Of a stretch of DNA of 64,000 bases, positions 59,130-64,000 are shown in pieces; the stretch's first letter is position 1, and the number at the start of each line of letters is the position of its first letter. The position numbers and the translations under genes are program-made. Source of the DNA: Delphinapterus leucas (Eukaryota > Chordata > Mammalia > Artiodactyla > Monodontidae); the NCBI RefSeq assembly GCF_002288925.2, contig NW_022098037.1:2010384-2074383 (forward strand), written 5' to 3'. The notes below the pieces were generated by a model. The model was not told the origin of the DNA, searched no databases, and saw only the letters and a list, made by a program, of their open reading frames with translations.

Positions 59130-59960
59130 TGCTTTTAACTACATATTTATTGAGCACCTCCTAAATATCAGGTTCTATTCCAGGAACTAGGAAAACATCA
59201 AGTTAAAAGATATACAAATTCATAGCCTCATGGAGCATGTATTTTTGTGACTACAGACAGCCACTAAACCAATATGTAAGGAAATTATTTTACAAGGAGA
59301 TAAATGCTAGGGAGAAAACTAGAGCAGGGAGGAAGATGAGGATATCAGATGGGTGTTATAATTTAAAGTGGGATGGCAGGGAGCATGGTCAAGGAAAGTC
59401 AGGAAAAGTGACCTTTGAGAAAGATGAGAAGATGTTATGGTAGTAAGTGATGAAGATTTCTGTAGAAAGAGTCGGCCACACAGGGAGAATGGCAAGTGTA
59501 AAGGTCCTGGGGTGGGATTGTGACTGTGGGAAGGACAGGTTTCGGGCAGAAGTGAGGGAGATGAAGAGTTTAGTTTTTAGATATATTAAGATTGAGATAT
59601 AATTCACCATCCAGGCGGAGTTATTATGTAGGTAGTTGGACATTTGAGTCTGGAGGTCAGAGGAGAAGTACACTGGGATTCATCAGCATATTGATGATAT
59701 TTAAGCTTTGACATTTGATGGAATAGCTAAGGGCGTGAGCGTAGATGGAGAAGAGGAGGGTCCATGGACTTAACCCTGGGGCCCTCCAACATTGACAAGT
59801 TGGGAAGATAAGAAGAAACTGGCAGAGACTGAGAAGGAGTGGCTAAAGAGGTAGAGGAAAACCAGTAAGTGTGTGGTGTACTGGAAGCCAAGTAGAGAAA
59901 GTGTTTTAAGAAGGAAGGAATGATCAATCAACTGTGGCAAATCATGCTGATGGGCCAAGT
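59130..59960 (+). repeat. Ancient mammalian interspersed repeat, family not named
   Basis: TTATTGAGCACCTCCTAAAT ... ATAGCCTCATGGAGCATGT ... AGATAAATGCTAGGGAGAAA ... ATGGCAAGTGTAAAGGTCCT. The same layout recurs at 60830-61870, so it is dispersed. I know the pattern as an old mammal-wide repeat but not its name. Confidence 0.55.
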
Positions 59961-60049
59961 AAGATGAGAACCAAGAATTGACTAAGGAAAGCACATTACG
60001 TAGCTAAGCTACATATATTTATACTGAAAATGTTTCTGTTTTGGTGACT

Positions 60050-60670
60050 TAGATAGCAGTTTATCTTCCCATCTCCACTACCAACATTCCAGTTCAGACC
60101 ATCACCAACTCAAATTTTCCCTGCAGCTACTTGAGTCTCAAATCTATCCTTCACATAGCAGTCAGGGTAACCTTTATAAATAAATCACCCACTCCCCTAT
60201 CTAAAGACTTTTGTTTCCCTTTGCTTTTAGAATAAAATTAAGACTACTTCTGGTGTCTTCCAGGGTCTGAGGCTCTGGCCTTGCCTGCCTCTCTCATCTC
60301 AGCTCATCCCTCACTTCTGTCTCAGGACTTTATAGGGAAACAGATCCTTCTGTTTCTCACCCCAGGGACTTTATACTTGATGCCTCCTTTGTCTGAAATG
60401 TTCTTTTTTTAACTTTTCAAATATCTGGCTCCTTCTCTTCTTTCAGGTCTTAGCTCAGTTGTTACCTCCTTAGAGTGGCCTTTCATATCAAATGCAGGTT
60501 CACCCATCAATTTATACTTGTATTTATTTCTTTTCTTGTGTACTGTCTATCTCCCTGATTAGAATGTGTAAGCTCCCTGATGACGATGAGCCTCTTTTTC
60601 ATTGCTCTAACACCTACCCTGAGGGTTGGGACATAGTGAACATTCAGTGAATATTTGGCATTGAAAGAAT
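60050..60670 (+). repeat. L2, long 3' fragment in CFAP54 intron 1
   Basis: TCCAGGGTCTGAGGCTCTGG, CTTTCAGGTCTTAGCTCAG, TGTAAGCTCCCTGATGACGA and CATTCAGTGAATATTTGGC in L2 forward order. Confidence 0.82.
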
Positions 60671-60829
60671 TCAAGAATTATCCTTGCATTCTCAATAATT
60701 GTAGACCTGGGTCAACTGGTAAGTACAGTATCTGCCCCATCTTTAAACAGAGAGTCACAAACATTAAGGATTGATATGGACCTTTGCCATCTAACCTCTC
60801 ACATATTTAGCCATTTATTTACAGAATAA

Positions 60830-61870
60830 TTTTTTATTGAGTGCCTATTATATGCCAGGGCCTGCACTAGTCATGGGTTATACAGTGATAAACAAAATAG
60901 ATATGGGAATCTGTGCTCATAGAGAGAGGGAGATAGGCTTTTAATGAGTCACTAAGTCAACACACAAACAAGGGCTATGAAGAAGCTACTGAGAGCTTAT
61001 ATGTGCCAGGTATTGCACTAAGTGCTGGGGATACAGCAATGAACCAGACAAAAATCCCTGCTCTCTTGGTGCTTATATTCTAGAGGGGTAAATAGACAAT
61101 AAACATATAAAAGAAGTAATTTTATGGTGACCTAGAAAATGATAAATGCTAGGGAGAAAAAGAGAGGAAGGGTTATGGAGTGGGAGACAGGAGGTTGCAA
61201 TTTTCAATAAGGTGGTTGGAGTAGATAACACTTGAGCATAGGCTTAACGGCAACACAGTGGAGACCTGCCTTCAAAGGAATGGTGAGGGAGGTGACATTA
61301 AGCTGAGATTAGAAGGATGCTGGCAGTAGGGCTTCCCTGGTGGCGCAGTGGTTAAGAATCTGCCTGCCAATGCAGGGGACATGGGTTCGAGCCCTGGTCC
61401 AGGAAGATCCCACATGCCACGGAGCAACTAAGCCCGTGTGCCACAACTACTGAGCCTGTGCTCTAAAGCCCACAAGCCACAACTGCTGAGCCCACATGCC
61501 ACAACTGCTGAAGCCCGAGCGCCTTGAGCCTGTGCTCTGCAACGAGAAGCCACCGCAATGAGAAGCCCTCGCACCGCAATGAAGAGTAGCCCCTGCTCGC
61601 CACAACTAGAGAAAGCCCGCGCCTGGCAGTCAACCAGCAAGGAGAGAGGATAAACAGAGGGAACAAGCATGTGGGACGATCTTGGCAGGAAAGAGTCGGG
61701 GGCCTTTGGAGGAATGGACAGAGGCCTGTCTAGCACAGTGTGGAGAGTGTGGGTGCAGTGGTATGAGATGAGATTAGAGGAGTAGGTAGGGCTGTGGAAG
61801 GTTTTAGAGGCCATTTATAGAGTCTGCATTTATTCCAAATGCAACGGGAGACCATTGCCTAGTTTTTGGC
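60830..61870 (+). repeat. Second copy of the unnamed ancient repeat, split by a SINE
   Basis: TTATTGAGTGCCTATTATATG and again GAGCTTATATGTGCCAGGTATT, CTTGGTGCTTATATTCTAG, AATGATAAATGCTAGGGAGAA, and after the SINE at 61328-61622 CATTTATTCCAAATGCAACGG. Confidence 0.55.
61328..61622 (+). mobile_element. CHR SINE, long form, ending without an A tail
   Basis: Full head and body down to AGAAAGCCCGCG, then the flank resumes with no CAGCCAAAAATAAATA tail. Eight-base flanking repeats CTGGCAGT at 61320-61327 and 61623-61630 could be target-site duplications. It splits an older repeat. Confidence 0.85.
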
Positions 61871-62094
61871 AAAGAAGTAACCTTATGTGATTTTTGTTTT
61901 AAAATATTTTGGTGACTTTGTCCAAATGGGGCAATGATGGCAATGTGGAGACCAGTCAGGAGTACAGGAGGTAGGAGTTGCTTTTATAACATATTTGACA
62001 GATGGTTATTTTTTAAAATCCAAAATTGTTCCTTTTTATAACTATAGGAACTTCTGTAAGCATAAAAATTCATTTTATCTAAAATATAGATTTT

Positions 62095-62292
62095 TTTTTT
62101 TGCGGTACACGGGCCTCTCACTGTTGTGGCCTCTCCCGCTGCGGAGCACAGACTCTGGACGCGCAGGCCCAGCGCCATGGCTCACGGGCCCAGCCGCTCC
62201 ATGGCATGTGGGATCCTCCCGGACCGGGGCACGAACCCACGTCCCCTGCATCGGCAGGCGGACTCTCAACCACTGCGCCACCAGGGAAGCCC
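62095..62292 (-). mobile_element. CHR SINE, recent short subfamily
   Basis: TTTTTTTGCGGTACACGGGC start and CCACCAGGGAAGCC end in reverse orientation. Perfect 16-bp target-site duplications CTAAAATATAGATTTT at 62079-62094 and 62293-62308. Confidence 0.93.
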
Positions 62293-63141
62293 CTAAAATA
62301 TAGATTTTGATCATATTAGCAATGTCCTTAAATTTAGAGTGTGATATATTTTAAAGGTATGCTTTTGTTATAAGCACATAAAACTTTGATATTCTGTTTA
62401 TACAGTTATGATTTTTGTTTTAGAAAATTCTAAGTATCCAACAGCAACTATAAGCAAATAGCAAACCAAAATATATTAACATTCTTTTCTTAAATGATGT
62501 ACATTACATAGTATGTATTATATTTTCCGTGTTTAATTATTATGTAAGCCATTCCCAATGAGCAGTCTTAACTTGAACTTATGGTACACTTAAAAAAAAA
62601 TTCTCTTATTATATAACCTTGATTGATTTAACGAAGCTGGTATTTTTCTTTTATGAGTAACAAACCTACTCATCATTATCTCATCTGTAAGGTTTGGAAG
62701 AATTAACTCTTTCATCTACATAATTTAAGAATTCTATCAAGACTTGGTGAATTTCTTGGATTCATTATATTTATTCTAATACTATAGCATTTCATGAAGC
62801 AGCAAATGAATATGAAAAGGGTAAAACAAACAAACAAACAAAGCAAAACACATGTACCTTTTTAAACTTCTATGGGCTGTATTTGCCACACTTTATTTGG
62901 CATGGTTATTTACTACATGGTACATGTATATATTTTCCTACCCCTAAATATTATTAATCAGTCCATGAAGGTAGGAGTACCCTGTACCCCCCCTTCCCTT
63001 GTCACTCAGTCATTATCATTTAATTACCTGAATGAATTAATTGACATGTTTTTGTTGAGGTTGTTCCATTAATACCTCAACATGTACATGGTAAATATTG
63101 ATACTAGAGCCATCTTCAGTCCTTAAGTTTAGCTTCCTGTC

Positions 63142-63658
63142 TGTATTAGTCAGCTTGGGCTACTAATTACTAACTAGTAATTACTAATTAGTCATTTTGG
63201 GCTGCCATAACAAAATACCATAGACTGGGTGGCTTAAGCAACAGAAATTTGTTTTCTCACAGATCTGGAGGCCAAAAGTCCCAGACAAGGGTCTGGCAGG
63301 ATCAGTTTCTGGTGAGAGCTCTCTTCCTGGCTTGCAGATGTCCACTTTGTTCTCATATAGCCTTTCCTCTGTGCAAGCACAGAGAGACAGAGACGGGGCT
63401 GTGGGGGGGAGGCGGTTAGAGAGACAGAGAGAGAGAGAGGGGGAGAGGGAGGGAGAGAGAGAGAGAGAGAGAGAGAGAACAAGCTCTCTGTTGTCTCTTT
63501 TTAGAATGGATTAATCCCAGTGGACTAGGGCCCCACCCTTATGACCTCATTTAACCTTAATTACTTCCTTAGAGTCTCCCTCTCCAAATACAGCTACACT
63601 GTGGATTAGGGCTTCAACATATGAATTTTAAGGGGACGCACACATTCAGTCCATAACA
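63142..63658 (-). repeat. MaLR LTR (MLT1A-like)
   Basis: Begins TGTATTAGTCAGCTTGGGC and ends CATTCAGTCCATAACA on the plus strand, i.e. TGTTATGGACTGAATG...CTAATACA on the minus. Between lie TAGACTGGGTGGCTTAAGC, GCCCCACCCTTATGACCTC and CTTCAACATATGAATTTTA in MLT1A order. Holds a GA-rich expansion and a short duplication near its left edge. Confidence 0.88.
63411..63479 (+). repeat. (GA)n-rich microsatellite inside the LTR
   Basis: Nearly pure GA/GGGA repeats over about 65 bp, at the place where MLT1A copies carry a short TC-rich stretch. Confidence 0.9.
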
Positions 63659-64000
63659 CCATTCTTTTCTAGAAATTTATGAGATAGGATTGGACGACTG
63701 CTAAGAGAAATTTGGATTTTTCCTAGAAGCATTAATAATTTCCGAGAGAGGGGGAAGGAGTAAATATTAACTAAATGAGTGAACAAAACAGGCAGTGATC
63801 TGCTACCCTTTGAATTCTGATCAGAAACCATGTAGGAAGCATAGCCCTAAACTGACCGGGTATTTGAACCCTGGAACTCTCTATAGAAAAGCAAAAAAAA
63901 TAAGAACAAGGAATTATTTTCCCTAGTCGTTTATATTCATTCATTCATTCTTTCAACAAGTATGTATTGAGTACTGACATATACTAGACATTCACTACTC

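Larger units (their letters stand above)
58354..64000 (+). other. CFAP54: CFAP54 intron 1 (5' part)
   Basis: The sequence begins with the splice donor GTAAGC and runs to the window edge. It contains L2, MIR-age and L1-age fossils, two CHR SINEs and an MLT1 LTR, each listed separately. I see no second exon. Parts not covered by listed repeats (58400-59130, 62310-63140, 63660-63930) show nothing I can name. Confidence 0.6.

Noticed and set aside
1..64000. CRISPR arrays, operons, phage or plasmid genes
   Set aside because: No regularly spaced short repeats with unique spacers, no tightly packed ORFs and no bacterial start signals; the dispersed repeats are SINEs and LINEs of a mammalian genome.

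Overview
The window looks like nuclear DNA of a cetacean, most likely a toothed whale or dolphin. It is about 64 kb of AT-rich, gene-poor mammalian sequence holding about twenty copies of the tRNA-derived CHR-type SINE that is typical of whales and other cetartiodactyls. These include several copies of the short GC-rich subfamily (head 'GGGCTTCCCTGGTGGCGCAG', tail '...GTACCGCAAAA') that I know as abundant in odontocetes. MIR, L2, L1, MaLR/ERVL and hAT fossils common to all placental mammals fill much of the rest. There is no sign of bacterial, viral-genome or plasmid organisation, and no CRISPR array, rRNA gene or tRNA gene.

One host gene can be supported: the first coding exon of a gene I recognise as CFAP54 (cilia- and flagella-associated protein 54), plus strand, ATG at 58025, splice donor at 58354. 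A GC-rich promoter lies just upstream, with a consensus-perfect RFX X-box at 57970-57982 and a CACGTG E-box abutting it. The rest of the gene lies beyond the right edge, so 58354-64000 is intron 1 and everything left of about 57.9 kb appears to be intergenic.

Layout. 1-1018: sparse sequence with one CHR SINE. 1030-8241: a nearly full-length L1 on the minus strand with 11-bp target-site duplications, a two-part poly(A) tail and broken ORF1 and ORF2; its 5'UTR carries a 100-N gap flanked by an exact 250-bp duplication that looks like an assembly artefact. 8255-28000: MIR, L2 and L1 fossils with eight CHR SINEs, a (CA)n tract and a second 100-N gap. 28246-28835: a class I ERV solo LTR. 31.8-37.6 kb: five CHR SINEs and a degraded minus-strand hAT-type transposase pseudogene. 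38.9-42.4 kb: an ancient L1 broken by two SINEs. 45.9-49.2 kb: hAT MER elements and a MaLR LTR. 50.8-54.4 kb: a DNA-transposon fossil, then ERVL/MaLR LTR and internal sequences in opposed orientations. 54.5-55.2 kb: a twin-primed (inverted) L1 with a perfect palindrome at the inversion joint. 57.5-64 kb: the CFAP54 start region, L2 and other old repeats, two SINEs and an MLT1 LTR.

I found no new multi-gene system. The observations most worth a second look are the X-box promoter of the ciliary gene, the false duplication at the assembly gap, the possible 21-nt 3' transduction in the L1, the palindromic twin-priming joint, the solo LTR with an internal repeat, and the hAT-like pseudogene. Repeat family names come from recognition, not from a database search; edges are exact only where target-site duplications are quoted.
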